A DNA stretch of 64,000 nt, taken from NCBI GenBank assembly GCA_031308135.1, contig JAHLJT010009436.1:222437977-222501976 (forward strand), given 5' to 3'. The stretch comes from Acheta domesticus (lineage: Eukaryota; Arthropoda; Insecta; Orthoptera; Gryllidae). Shown one piece after another: positions 21,931-33,410 of this stretch. The number at the start of each line of letters is the position of its first letter. The stretch's first letter is position 1. The position numbers and the translations under genes were made by a program. The notes below the pieces were generated by a model. It saw only the letters and a list, made by a program, of their open reading frames with translations, searched no databases and had not been told where the DNA came from.

Positions 21931-23005
21931 CTACCCTCCTCCATTGCTTCCGTTTCCTGGGTTCTAAATGCGCCATGTCAACCACTTGGGCGTTCAAGAA
22001 ACAATATCGTTTCTGGTACCGTCAAATAATACAATTATGTATCGTGGTATTCAACAATAGGTCAAGCGTGTTTAAGATATAATGTTGATATCAATCGTCT
22101 CCTATCCTTCTATAATAGAATTGTCGTATCCTCCTACTGTAAGAAAATCCTTCAATCCATTAGTTTCTACTAGAAGCCGATTGAGAGCATCATTGTCTCT
22201 TAAACATGTTTGGCCTATGGTTGTATTCAACAGCTCATAGTTGTACCATTTGATGGTACGTACTTTTCGGTCAGTCAAGTGTTAGTTCATGCAAACGGCT
22301 TGTGCATACGAATGTACCTATAACTTGCGTGTAGTGGAAAGGAGATATAACTATATTGGTAATCTTCACAATCTATTTATCCTCATGAGGGTAGGAATCT
22401 TTTATAAGCTTAACTCTAGGACTTTGTGAAATCATAGAGTTTTATCGGACGTTCATCTTGTGTAGACATATTAGAAACGGCTCTAATGATGAATTTCCGG
22501 GAATATCATACATCCGAGAACTTTTTTTTTAAATAAGAACAGTATTACGTATACTTTATTATATATTTATTATATACTTATATTCACATTACTAAAGCAT
22601 TTGCGTAGAATTCCAGTTTTCCTCCCTGAATATCTGGAATTAGTAAAACATCAGTAACAAATGCATCAAAAAAAAAGTTTATTAACATGCCCATACCTAA
22701 GCCATTCCGTTACCTGGAGAACACCAATGTGGAGGGCACCTCGGATCTCTTAATAGATCGTTAAATAATTTAAGGAAAATTGTATATATTTAAGAACTAA
22801 TGCTACATGTATTTAACAGTATCTTAAAACCATGTATTATATGCAACTTTGTGTCAAAATATATGTTTTTTAGGTACTATGGCAAAGGCATACTTCTTTG
22901 ATCATTTTTTGAGCTCGTGGTTCTTTTCGTGGGAACACATGGCTGTGCCCATTTTTTAAATAATTAGTTTAACATTAACTACGTTCCAACTGGACAGTTA
23001 TCCGC
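21931..23005. other. AT-rich stretch with no recognised feature
   Basis: No frames or repeats worth calling. It has AT-rich, TATA-like runs near 22540-22580. Confidence 0.45.
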
Positions 23006-23372
23006 TTTTCAAATATTGAAGCAGGTAGAAGCAGCGACACAATTACATCGGGCGCGAGGCGTGCTCATCAAGCGAGACTTGACTGCGAATACGGCCCTTA
23101 AGACAGGCAGCCCCGGGCAAACCTCTTTTCAGGAGCTTGCTTCGCCACGGTTGTAAATTTGCAGTTTCTGCTACCTTCTTCATTATTCGCCCAACAGCTT
23201 CTTCAACATTATTCGCCCGACCCGACGCAATCCAGGCTCGCGAGTTCTTCCTCTACAGGTCCATTTGAGAACCTCACCCACGCACAGGTCCGGCTTGTGC
23301 CGGTCATAAATACATTCCTACCGCATTTTCGAACAATGCCTCAGGTAGTAGCGGCGACATACTTAAAATAAT
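23006..23372 (+). repeat. Weak direct repeat flanking 280 bp
   Basis: About 40 bp at 23009-23050 (cttttcaaat...caggtagaagcagcgacac) resembles 23323-23364 (attttcgaac...caggtagtagcggcgacat) at roughly 70 percent. Between them attattcgccc also occurs twice. It may be a decayed tandem duplication of about 315 bp, or chance. Confidence 0.3.
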
Positions 23373-23457
23373 TAAGACGTGTTCGCGAGCTAGCTCCGGT
23401 TGAAAATCTGTCGCCGCCACATTGTTCCCTCAGCACGTTGCCCTGTGGCAGTGTTGT

Positions 23458-23525
23458 CAAGGTCGATGCCACGAACACGGGCATGCCACGAGCACGGGCA
23501 TGCCACGAGCACGTCCGTGGCACGG
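23458..23525 (+). repeat. 17-bp minisatellite (about 3 units) with dyad
   Basis: The unit atgccacgagcacgggc is repeated three times with one substitution, then gtccgtggcacgggtgcc forms an inverted partner. The track is short and non-coding. Confidence 0.7.
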
Positions 23526-23639
23526 GTGCCACGACGAAATCGTCCCTCCGCGTAGTTTGTCACCCCGCCACCATAGACAACGCCATCCGTATTGTAAAAA
23601 GGTGGTGTTACTAATAGTTCCCTTTGCCGACGCTAGTTG

Positions 23640-23910
23640 CGCAGTGAAGCTCGTGGCATGCTACGGTGCCACAGTCACCAGTAGAAGACGTTGCCACCAC
23701 TGCCCTGTGGGGACAATGCGATGGCGACGGCGAGAGATTTGCCAAGTGAGGCTCGCGAGCGCAGCTTGTTCGTGTGCGGAGCCCTTCAGCGGGGCCGGCG
23801 TGTGGCCATGTCGTCGTCGCGGTCCGCGGCGACAGCGCTGCGCGGGCGCCAACGCCACGGCGGCCCCGCCCACGACCTCCGCGCTGCCCGCGCTGCAAAA
23901 TGCTTCTGGC
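23640..23910. other. CpG-rich island
   Basis: A GC-rich block ends abruptly at the ATT microsatellite. Frames of 84-171 codons on both strands overlap one another, which is typical of GC-rich sequence. No domain is recognised. Confidence 0.5.
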
Positions 23911-23957
23911 GTTCCGCAGCCAGAAATGGGAAATTGAACCAATAACTTCAGTAATCA

Positions 23958-24019
23958 TATTATAATTGTTGTTATTATTATCGTTGTTATTATTGTTGAT
24001 ATTATTGGTGTTATTGTTG

Positions 24020-24050
<31 letters not shown>

Positions 24051-24064
24051 CGGTATTATTATCG
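23958..24064 (+). repeat. ATT/GTT microsatellite
   Basis: About 105 bp of gtt, att and tta triplets, including a run of about 11 perfect TTA units near 24018-24050. Unlike the other AT-triplet tracts, no retrotransposon end is attached. Confidence 0.9.
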
Positions 24065-25430
24065 CCTTAGGCCATATGGCCTGCTCTTCTGTTTGACCAT
24101 ATGGAACGCTTGTTCAGCCAGCACGCCAATGAGAACTGCCGTCTTAAATTCGCAAACTGTCATGCTATTATATTTGTCTGTCCCCTGAAACATTGCCATT
24201 GCTATCTTCTAGTTTTAATTAATATGTTTAATGTAATAAAAACTCAATCTATAAAAAATATTGTTTAACATATTAATATATTTTCGAAGACACCACAAGT
24301 TGTCATATGAATTAGTTACTTAATATGATTTTCGATGTGATGAAACTCTTAAATATGTTTTGTATCATTAATGAATTAATCTTCATAGTAAACTTACAAA
24401 CACAAAGAGATCCTTACAAATTGAATTAGCCTGCGCAGCTCTACTTAACACGCAGGGCATTCAAAATTTCATACTAAAAATATTATTTTTTAAAGATATG
24501 TTAAAGAGCTTTTCATTTATCATGTGTTTTATACCTTTTCTTTGATCTGGTTTTGCCAATTTAGAGCAATTGTGTTGGGGAAAAGTGTGTAGGGAGGGCA
24601 AACTACGAATCTCTTACATTCAAAGATACGTTGTTCTGAGCTTATATCCGTGTTCAAACGTAGGTAGCCTTGTGTTCGACTTCGCTGTGCAATTATGAAT
24701 TAATCGATGTTAATCTGACAGGACATATGTCGGTTTACCGTTGGCTTTCGCACTGCAATCACGCGACGAAAATACCCGTTACCACCGTAAATTCCACGTT
24801 TTACTATTTCTGGCCCAGTCATCTGCTCCTCTTGAACAGACATTCAAACGATGGAGCTCTTAATATTCAATGTTAAATTTTAGTGTGCAAGTTGGAAAAT
24901 GACAATTTTCCGTGGAATGTTAACTGCTGTTTTAATGACGAAGCAATATCGCATGTCAAAACCCGAAAATTTTCAAAAAAAAAAATACGGACGGAAGCGA
25001 ACTGGCTGGAATTCCAACCAGCACTGCTCATTCAAACACACTCGGTAGCTCCAACACGGCAGGTAAACACGAAATCCGTCTTCTTCTGATTTTTGTGAGG
25101 ATACGTTGTGGTTGCTTTTATCCTGAACACGTGTATGCGTAATACTCTCGGGTACTGTCCTCTAAAGTGTGCCGTCGCCGAGACAAAAGCTACTCACGCT
25201 TGCACAGTGGTGTATACCCGTTGGCCTGGAGGGCGGGTGTGGCAAATCGCTGAGCTAAAAACTACACGAGGCTCATTAATATCGGACAGTGAAAACTGAA
25301 CGATTCTAGGACTCCGCGAAGGTTGCGGTTAAACACGAGAAACCAAATCGAATGGGTAAAATTGTCATACATCCGTAGTTTATGTAGACCACTTCATAGT
25401 CGCCGTTTCAAACCTGGAGACGTGAATACA
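24065..25430. other. AT-rich stretch with no recognised feature
   Basis: It starts with a small perfect palindrome (aggccatatggcct, about 24069). Frames of 63-80 codons have no motif. Confidence 0.4.
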
Positions 25431-26190
25431 GCCTGCGCGCTTTGGCGCGGGCCGGGCCCCCGGCCCTGCCTTTGCGCCGCCTCGCTCCTCGCCGCTTGGG
25501 AAGGTCAAAGAATGGGCCGCACGCGACGCGGGCCGCGCCCACTCGCCTGCTCCTTCGTTCGCTAGCGCGACTGCCCCTCCCCGCACCACACCGCTCAGCC
25601 CCGCCCCGCCCCGCCCCACCCCGCCTCGCCCCGCCCCGTCTCGCTCCCCCCCGCCCCGCACCGCCCCGTCCCGCACCGCCCCGTCCCGCACCTCCCCGTC
25701 CCACCCCACTCCGCCCTGTCCCGTCCCGCCCCACGTCCCGCCCCGCCCCACGTCCCGCCCCGCCCCACGACCCGCCCCGCCCCACGACCCGCCCCGCCCT
25801 GCGTCCCGCCCCGCCCTCCGTCCCGCCCCGCCCTCCGTCCCGCCCGCCCCACGTCCCGCCCGCCCCACGTCCCGTCCCGCCCCACGTCCCGCCCCGCCCC
25901 ATGTCCCGCCCCCGTCCCGCCCAGCCTCGCCACGCTCAACTACGCCACGCCCACCCTGCCCAGCCCCGCCACGCCACGCTTCGCCCTCTTCCCGCCATCC
26001 CGCCATGCTTTCCCGCTCCCCTCCCGTCCCCGCCCCGCCCGCTCCTTCGCTCACGCCTCCGCCCGCTATGGAAATGGGCCCGGGCGCTGGCCACTTCGGG
26101 CGCCGAACGCGGACCCGCGTGGGAGGAGGCCAGTTCACGCGAGGCGAAGAGGCCGCGGCGAGTGGTCTGGGAGTGGCCAGGTGCGCTTGA
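25431..26190. repeat. C-rich low-complexity tract within a GC island
   Basis: From about 25570 to 26040 the plus strand is made almost wholly of cccgccccgc and ccccacgtcccg variants. The imperfect units of about 17 bp (cccgccccgccccacgt) are best kept at 25728-25915. The flanks (25431-25560, 26050-26190) are CpG-rich without clear repetition. Frames of 114-256 codons (Pro/Ser/Arg on plus, Gly/Arg on minus) come from the repeat and are not genes. The complementary G-rich strand should form quadruplexes. Confidence 0.85.
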
Positions 26191-26954
26191 GCTCATTTGC
26201 GAAAATAGCTGAGTGGCGAGGAAAGTGATTTCGGACTGAAAAGTGGTTTGCGTAAGAAAATGTTGCTTAAGAGAGCGTCTTTGTGAAGGTTATCGAAAAC
26301 CGAATTCCTTGTTCTCTTTTCTGAGGACTAGTTCATCGGTGAGTCTTGTGTCGTGCTGCACGTGAGAATCGTTGGTCACGTGATGTTTGAATTTGGGGAG
26401 CATTTGCTGCGAAATGTCGTGTGGACGAATCTGAGGTGTGTGATGTAATTTACCAAGAATGAGTTTTCGAAGGAATACTGAGTATGAAAATAAAATTATT
26501 ACAGACTTTAAGTTTTCAAGAATTTGCTAATCCAAAAGAAAACGTTTTAACCAAAAGAAGTCTAACCAAACTCTCCGTACCAAACGAAGTCTAGTCAATA
26601 AATTATTCACATTCAATTTCCTCCCACATCCCCTAAGCACTTCAGTTACAAGTGCTCTTCTCTAAGAGCATTTGGGCGAATGGTTGGAACTTGGAATTCC
26701 TCAATCGACCTCAAAAGTAGAAACCAAATTTGTCATCTTTGCTCCCATGAGCAGTAATAAGATTTTAAACACCATAGTCATGAAATCCCAGACATCATTC
26801 ACAATTATGACTGTTGTAAATTAAATATTATGTAATATGAATTTTTGTACATATTTCTTGATGACACGATCTTTTTGCACATTTTATTACAGTCAGTATT
26901 TTGAGAAATAGTATTTATGAAACTGAATTTGAGTATTGTCATATGAAACAACAA
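26191..26954. other. AT-rich stretch with no recognised feature
   Basis: A duplicated short phrase (aaccaaaagaagtctaacca, then accaaacgaagtctag) lies near 26550-26595. Nothing else. Confidence 0.4.
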
Positions 26955-27065
26955 CGAATGGGCCGATACGGTGGCCGAGGAAGTAGGTTGCTACGGTCGC
27001 TAAGGCAGTAGTGCCGAAGCGATCTCGGTTCGAGAGGTTCTCTTTCTGTAGAGTCCCGCTACAGA
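26955..27065 (+). mobile_element. tRNA-like SINE remnant
   Basis: An A-box-like string (cggtggccgaggaagtagg, about 26968) is followed by a B-box-like string (tctcggttcgagaggttctc, about 27023) at a spacing seen in tRNAs with a long variable arm. The head resembles that of SINE family B (ggccgaggtgg). No family body was recognised after it. Called a remnant, not a functional tRNA, because no acceptor stem can be paired. Confidence 0.4.
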
Positions 27066-27525
27066 AATGGCGTCATTTAACCCCCCATCATCTCCATATC
27101 ATGTCATCTTCGCAGTTACTATAACGTTAAAGCCAATAGTGGTCGCTAATGACCTAGTTGTTAATGCGACCTTAACAGAAAAAGGAAAGAGTGGAATTGA
27201 AGTAGCGGAAAATTGCGTAAACTTTTTTATTACACGTAAGTCTTTCAACAATTTTTATTAGTATTTTTGTATTCCTTTTATTTTTGTATTTGTATTTTTT
27301 TCGTATTCCTTGTTTGTACTCTTTCACATGTACAAACTATATTTTTTAGTTTTCGATTACCGAGTAGAGAAAGGAAACGCCCATATGTTCAGCACACAAG
27401 ACATTTACAGCATGTTAAATATGGGACTGCTTTCAGGCACTAGTTCCCCGAGGACGTCGGGTCCATTCAGAACCAATGCGAAAGCCCCCGAATACTAGGA
27501 TGCGGGAACTTTATGGTCCATCCAT
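27066..27525. other. AT-rich stretch with no recognised feature
   Basis: Includes a T-rich run near 27260-27310. Short frames only. Confidence 0.4.
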
Positions 27526-27529
27526 CGCC

Positions 27530-28060
27530 ATTTCCCGCCGGAGGCGCCGCAGACGCGCCAGCCGGCGCAAAGCCGGACACGGGGCGAAGGCCGCATGGCA
27601 CGTATTTCGCCATTTCCCTCCGCTCCCTTCCCCGCCCCACCCACCGCCTCCGCCTTTGCCCCTTCCGCTCCACCCACCCCCGGGCCCTGCCACCCGCCAC
27701 TCTCACAACTCCCAGCACGTGCTTTACTCCGCCCTATGCCACCCCCGTGTTTGTCCTTCCTCGTGCTGTCTCACTCACTCTCACCCTCACTCTCGCCCTC
27801 TCACACTCACCCTCCGCTCACCCTCACCCTCGCCCTCACCCTCACCCTTCGCCCAGCATCACCCGCCGCTCACCCTCGCCCTTCCCTCACCCTCACCTCA
27901 CCCTCCGCTCACCCTCCGCTCACCCTCACCCTCCGCTCACCCTCACCCTCCGCTCACCCTCACCCTCCGCTCACCCTCACCCTCCGCTCACCCTCACCCT
28001 CCGCTCACCCTCACCCTCCGCTCACCCTCACCCTCACCGCTTCTCCTTCCCACCAGGCTG
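27530..28060 (+). repeat. C-rich tract with a 17-bp CTCACC-type minisatellite
   Basis: A pyrimidine-rich region contains ctcacc hexamers from about 27775. At 27897-28035 it becomes a regular 17-bp array (ctcaccctcaccctccg), with an 11-bp partial unit at the start. All three plus frames stay open for about 170-200 codons and read as Pro/Ser/His-rich false proteins. It lacks the TTAGG/CCTAA repeat expected of insect telomeres. Confidence 0.9.
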
Positions 28061-28760
28061 CGGCCAGTACCCGCTGTTCACACTTACTAATCATCTCGCA
28101 CTAGCATTGCTCTTTTCTCCATAACAACCAGCGCCTTCGCCCCTCCCGCTACACCCGCTCCACCGCTCTACCGCCCACCACAACCGCCATCTCAGCGCTC
28201 TCCCACTCGCCGTTCCACCCCCGCCTCTCATCCACAGCTCCCAGAACATGCTTTACTCCACCCTGCTCCGCCCTCATGCTGTTCCCTACCGCCCCCGACC
28301 CCACCCTCACTGCCTCTACTTCCCGCCGCCCTCCTGCCACTACCCGCTGCCCCCGCCTGCTGACTTGTCTCTTCTCTGCGTTCCCACCCACCTGTTCACC
28401 CAACCACCGCACTACCGTTCCTCCCTCCGTCCACTCACTGCCCCAGTCCAACCGCCTCCCAGCCACTTGCCCCATTTGGTCTTGCCCACCGGGCGGCCAC
28501 CAGCTCCACCCAGCCAGCCCGCTTCATCCTCGGCAAGGCCCTTCCCTCCGCGCCGACTCCCCCGCTGCTCGCGTCCGGACGGTCGGAAGTGACGCTGGGA
28601 GTAGGGTCGGCGCTCAACGCGGACGAGGTCTCCTCCCCCGCCGCCGGAAACTTCCTCGGGGGATGTTGGACGAGGCCCTCGAACGGTGTCAAAGTCACGG
28701 CCCCATCCACACGCCCGCCCAGTTGGGTCACGCCACATGGACTAGATGTAGAGGGCTCGG
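28061..28760. other. Pyrimidine-rich, then CpG-rich island
   Basis: Pyrimidine-rich from 28130 to 28540, then CpG-rich (ccgctgctcgcgtccggacg and on) to about 28700. Multiple overlapping frames of 88-174 codons on both strands are compositional. Confidence 0.5.
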
Positions 28761-29072
28761 CTTGGCGGTTACTTGGAGTTCTGCAGCAAGTTCAGTTTAA
28801 GATCGCGGGACCTTGGTCTGAGGGTATAGCATCGTCCGCAGTTGCTTTGGAATGATCATAAATCGCTTCACACGTTTCAATATGCGTAGTTGATCTGTTA
28901 TGCCAAAGCTCAGCTGAGCTGTCTGGCTGAAACTTTTGGAATTGACTGAAGCCATACATTAAAAAAAAATATGCTCTTTGGCTATTCGTTTTCTCTGGAG
29001 ATGATACGTTACTTTGCCTAGGGTGAGCCTTCTCTAAAACCCAGATCTTAGTTTGTTTTAGATCTGCAGATC
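28761..29072. other. Unique stretch with no recognised feature
   Basis: A palindrome agatctgcagatct-like string lies near 29060, just outside the hairpin that follows. Confidence 0.35.
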
Positions 29073-29165
29073 AAAGCATTCAGGTGTCACTTTTTGAAAA
29101 ACATCTCATTCCATCTATATGGAGATGGAATGGAACTTTTTCAAAACGTGAGACCCGAATGCTTT
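29073..29165. repeat. Near-perfect 93-bp hairpin
   Basis: The left arm aaagcattcaggtgtcac...tttttgaaaa...cattccatct is mirrored by the right arm (agatggaatg...ctttttcaaaacgtgagacc, then cgaatgcttt), with almost no loop around 29119. The arms are about 45 bp with a few mismatches and a one- or two-base offset. It could be a very short foldback element, a structured RNA hairpin or an inverted duplication. There is no coding frame. Confidence 0.8.
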
Positions 29166-30110
29166 CTGGGAGATCCTGGACGATCTTCTCGAATTGTGCC
29201 AAAGCTAGTGTCATATTCTGCCTTGCCTCTGTGACATACGCTTTAGATTAGATCAGACGTGACAAACTGGGCCTCCTGGGAATCCCGGTATTCCTGTGGA
29301 CAGCTTCGTCCGGCTCCGTTCTCGTTTCCCCTCCAAATCCAGAAAATGGTGTGCACGCTCATGATGGATTTTTCCATGATGTGCTCCCTGAAGCGCGGAA
29401 TGTAAGCGCAGACCATACTCGAAGTATAATGAAGAATGGCAGTGTCATAGTATGCTTCCCTATCTATATATTGCCAACTGTAAATGTGTTTAAATATATG
29501 AAAATATTTGCCAATATATTGGACGCAGTGCCCGCGAATTCTAGAAAGCTAGTTGCCGTGCTCGCGACCTCGGCATACCTGGTCTAGATAGTTGATAGTG
29601 ACAGCTGCAGGGTGAGCATGTTTGTTCAAAATTCGGGAGTGGGTGACCCACACTCGTACACTGACCTTCATCACACGCGACCACTTTCAATACAAGTTTT
29701 CACTTTTCATCTATTAATTTTATGAGTGCCGTGTCTTTCCGCTAACATTTCTTCGCTATTCAACTCGTGAGTAAATCGTAAATCTCTTTTCTCTTACGTA
29801 TTTTTATCTCCTAATGTGACGAGGTACTAACGGCCAATCTCGAAAATCATCTTATTTATGTCTTGAAGCTTAATAGTAATGCCAGTTTGTTGGTACTTTG
29901 TGTAATGTATCTGAAACTGAAAATCTATTATTTACATTAATTTTTGCTCTAAAGGTGTCGTACGGATTCCAATAAGGGATCGTGGCAAAAAACCCACGGG
30001 CCAAAACTGAGGGCTTTTTGTCGCCCGAGATCATTAGAACCTGTTAACGCCCGTGGCACATGCAAGATTTTATACTTTATCTAATTTTAATAATTCAGAT
30101 TTACTTAATT
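29166..30110. other. Unique stretch with no recognised feature
   Basis: It contains a 78-codon plus-strand frame (29351-29587) with no known motif. Nothing else is supported. Confidence 0.4.
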
Positions 30111-31090
30111 GGGTCATTCCATGTCAAATCGGCCAAAATTTCCCGACCATCTTCCGATTCGTCTGAAACTTTTTAAATCGTTTTAGAATGACGAAAAAAC
30201 ACTGAATATGGTATTTTTGGCGTTACATTTTACTTCCTTTTGAAAATTTTGAAAGTGATATTTTGCATGAGTTTTAGAGGGTATTTTCTAAAAACTAGTA
30301 AAATATCTTCAAATTTGATTTTACTTTGCAACTTGCTTTATATTTCTAATGAGTACATTCCACTAAAGGTTCTAAAGGTTTGATATGACAAACCTAATTT
30401 TAACGGCATTAATAAGGCCGAATTAAAGCCAAAGTAAATAATTACGATTTTTTTTCAAAATTCATTTTCTAAAATACTCCATCTCGGATTTTCTTCTTTT
30501 TGGCGTCAAATTGAAGCGGAGACATTGAAGTTTATAGTAGTAAAAACATCTCGATGGTATATTGGAATTTACCAAAGTTATTACCAGTTAAAGTTACATT
30601 TTTATTTTTGCTTTTTATGGACTTAGGAGAACTATACGAACCGCTTATCATTTGTAAATCGTATTTTCGTTATTTAATGATTAATTCTCGTACATTTTAA
30701 ATGTATCTGAAGCATATTTTTGCAGGCAGAAACTTCTATTTATACCGGGTGACCCACCAATTGTAAGCCACCGTCATATCTTCTTAACGGTTCACAACAT
30801 CGAAAACCAGTTTTCGCTCATCAATGCGGAATCATGGGACAAGTAATATGCTTTAGAGATATTGTTTGTAATATTTTTAGTTTTGTGCGGTTGTAGTAGC
30901 TGACTTTTCAGAGAACTACGCATTCGCAGTTCAAGGCAGTGTACAGAAAGTACATTGACACAATGCTCACGCTATACATGCTCTTTTCGGCTAAGCGAAG
31001 AAGCCATTGTTTCTATCAATTTTGTCATAACACAGATTTCGTCATAAGAAGCCATTGTTTCAATTAATTTTGTTGTAAGGTATGGCGGGA
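30111..31090. other. AT-rich stretch, possible old repeat
   Basis: The phrase gggtcattccatgtcaaatc, followed by ggccaaaatt (30112-30141), and the phrase taccgggtgacccaccaatt (30751) look like consensus-like ends of dispersed repeats, but no second copy or partner end is in the window. A local duplication of agaagccattgttt occurs at 31009 and 31046. There are no frames above 60 codons. Confidence 0.3.
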
Positions 31091-33179
31091 CTGACCTAAA
31101 AAGACTAACTTGGTTAAGTAATTACTTTTGTTAGTATTTTTATAATCAGAGTATCATCACTTAATGTGCCCAATTAAGATTTGTGGAACATAATTGATTT
31201 ATCAATTACACAGTTCTATTGCGACATTTACAATCAGAAATAAACAACTGTTTTCCCCAGCATTTATCTTTTAACAGGAAAATTCAAGGACGTTGAAGAC
31301 AATAACTTTATTCGCATGTCACGAATCATTCAAGAGCGTACTTCATTAAAGGCGTACGAGTAATAAAAACAGTAATAACAAAGATTTCATTAAATTATTT
31401 TTAAGTGTGTACATTTATGTTCTAATAAAAAGAAAACTGTTCATTAGCTAGCTTTCCCTGTCCCATGGAATTCAGTAAAATATGAACGTCTTTTAATATG
31501 TGCATCTCATCCGAAAAGTATGAAAAACATTATTTTAAAACTCACTTAATTTTCTTCATATTTCTGAAAATGTTGCTTGGTATTTCTGTGAAACACGGCT
31601 CTTTGACTTATTTATTTCCTAATTTATTGATATACAAACACTTACAATAATCGGATAAAAAGTCTGAAAGTACGTAAGGTGCTTTACGATCGGACCTTCA
31701 ATCAACAGGTGTTTCACAGCTCATCCCGTCGTCACGTCGGCACGTGTGGGATAAAATTCTGGGGCCAATCCCATTTGCCGCCTTGGCGGCAGATGTGTGA
31801 AATCGCCTTGCGCCGCTGAGCCGGACGCCCGCTTCCCCAGCGGCAGCTGTCGCGCAGTCGCCGCTGTGCTTTGCTCCGTGCAGATGCCTCGTTAGTCGGA
31901 GGGCACCGGGTCAAAGACCTTCGGTCAGTCGTTCAGAACAATATTTATCGTGGACGCGGAGGTCGACCTACTGCGCACTTTTTTTTTCTTTCTTCGCGTT
32001 TTTGGTGTCGCCTACTGGGAAGTGGAGGTTGGGCAACCCTCCTTAACCTTTTGACGAATGAATTCAGCTTTATAGTAATATTGGTTTGGCATGTGTACGA
32101 CTTCTTGAGTGAATTAATTAATGGATTTTTTAGAATGTATTATTAAGAATTCTGATCCGATTCACTTCATATGTGCTCGTAATAAAATTTCTTGTGATGC
32201 TTTCTTTGTAGAAATGTTAAACAGTCATATTTTTGTTCTCGTGAATGGTATCTGCCTTTCGTTTCACTTTTTTGGGAAGAATTTAACGTCATAATTTCTT
32301 TCAAAATTCTTATTACATTCCCTAGTTATTCATTATATTATACATTACTTTGCTTGAACACTGGTGTTATCATTCGAATAAATAGGGCATTGGGTGTTGA
32401 AATATGCAGAAAGTTAACATTTTTTTATTTGAGTGCGAATATGCAAGAGAGAAACTACAGTTGACTCAGCAAACCATAAATTAGTGGAGAATATATACTT
32501 ATACGAGTAGCTATTCGAATACCAAATCTCACTACATGAGGAGACCTTCGGACTTTGATTTTTGATATGTTGTCATACTACCTTCAGTCAGTGAGAGGTC
32601 CTTGTTTGCCTTCTAATGAAGATGTAGATGGAAGAATATCAACTTCCAAACACTATGTTAAAACAATAAGACCGTTATATCTAGACTTCCGTTACACTGG
32701 GACGTTTGTTTCCATTTATGTACGTGTACACATTTCATTTGTGAATTATGGTGAGTAATAAAATGCCGAAGGTCTTTCGATATAAAACTGTACCAATAAA
32801 TACATTTCAAAATTAATTCAGTTATTATTACGAAATTGAAATTGCAAAGTTAACATGTGCTACACTTTTAAATAATGAGAGTTCCAAAATATGAGTAGAC
32901 GATACCTTTTTTTGACAAGTTATTTTTCCAATTTACTACTGTCTTAAGCATTTCCAATTATTATTGTTTCTACTCGTAGTAATTTCCTAGAAATTAACTA
33001 GAACACGTCCGAAGAAATAAACTGGTCTATCAATTAGTTACGTACATTTGACGATTTTCTGCACAAAAAAATTTAATCATATTTTGCTTAATATTCTGAA
33101 TTAAATTTTAAATTGTAGTAGGAAGTCTTCTTCAATATTATTAGTCTCGTAATTGGACGGTTCCTTCCGATGTAATTCT
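31091..33179. other. AT-rich stretch with a small GC-rich patch
   Basis: A GC-richer patch at about 31735-31915 includes gccgccttggcggc and ccccagcggcagctgtcgcg. The rest is AT-rich, and frames of 60-91 codons have no recognisable motif. Confidence 0.4.
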
Positions 33180-33410
33180 TTGTGCGCGGGACTAGTCTCG
33201 ACTAGAGGTCTGCATTCTCCGCGATTTTTACCGACCAGCGCTCGCCCGCCTCTCTTCTCTCGAGACCACGCGCTCGACTGTCCTTCGCAGCCGGTTGCGG
33301 ACTCCCGGGAGCCGGCGACCGCCCGAGACTCGGCCGGTCTCTGCAACCGGCCGAGACTCGACAACCGGCGGACCCCGTTCAGGCGAACTGCGCCACGTAA
33401 CAATCGGCCG
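33180..33410. other. CpG-rich island with inverted motifs
   Basis: It contains nested dyads built on ccgagactcg, ggccggtctctgcaaccggcc and cccgggagccgg. Frames of 100-103 codons run on both strands. No gene is recognised. Confidence 0.5.

Noticed and set aside
23340..23356. let-7-like string caggtagtagc
   Set aside because: It mismatches the let-7 seed and the flanks do not fold into a precursor hairpin.
25380..26212. 250-codon frames on both strands
   Set aside because: Low-complexity C-rich DNA; all six registers are open over long distances.
27775..28050. CTCACC repeats as telomeric DNA
   Set aside because: Insect telomeres usually carry TTAGG; the unit here is 17 bp and interstitial.
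27476..28124. Three overlapping 170-204-codon Pro/Ser-rich frames
   Set aside because: They come from the 17-bp and CTCACC repeats; three registers open at once shows this is composition.
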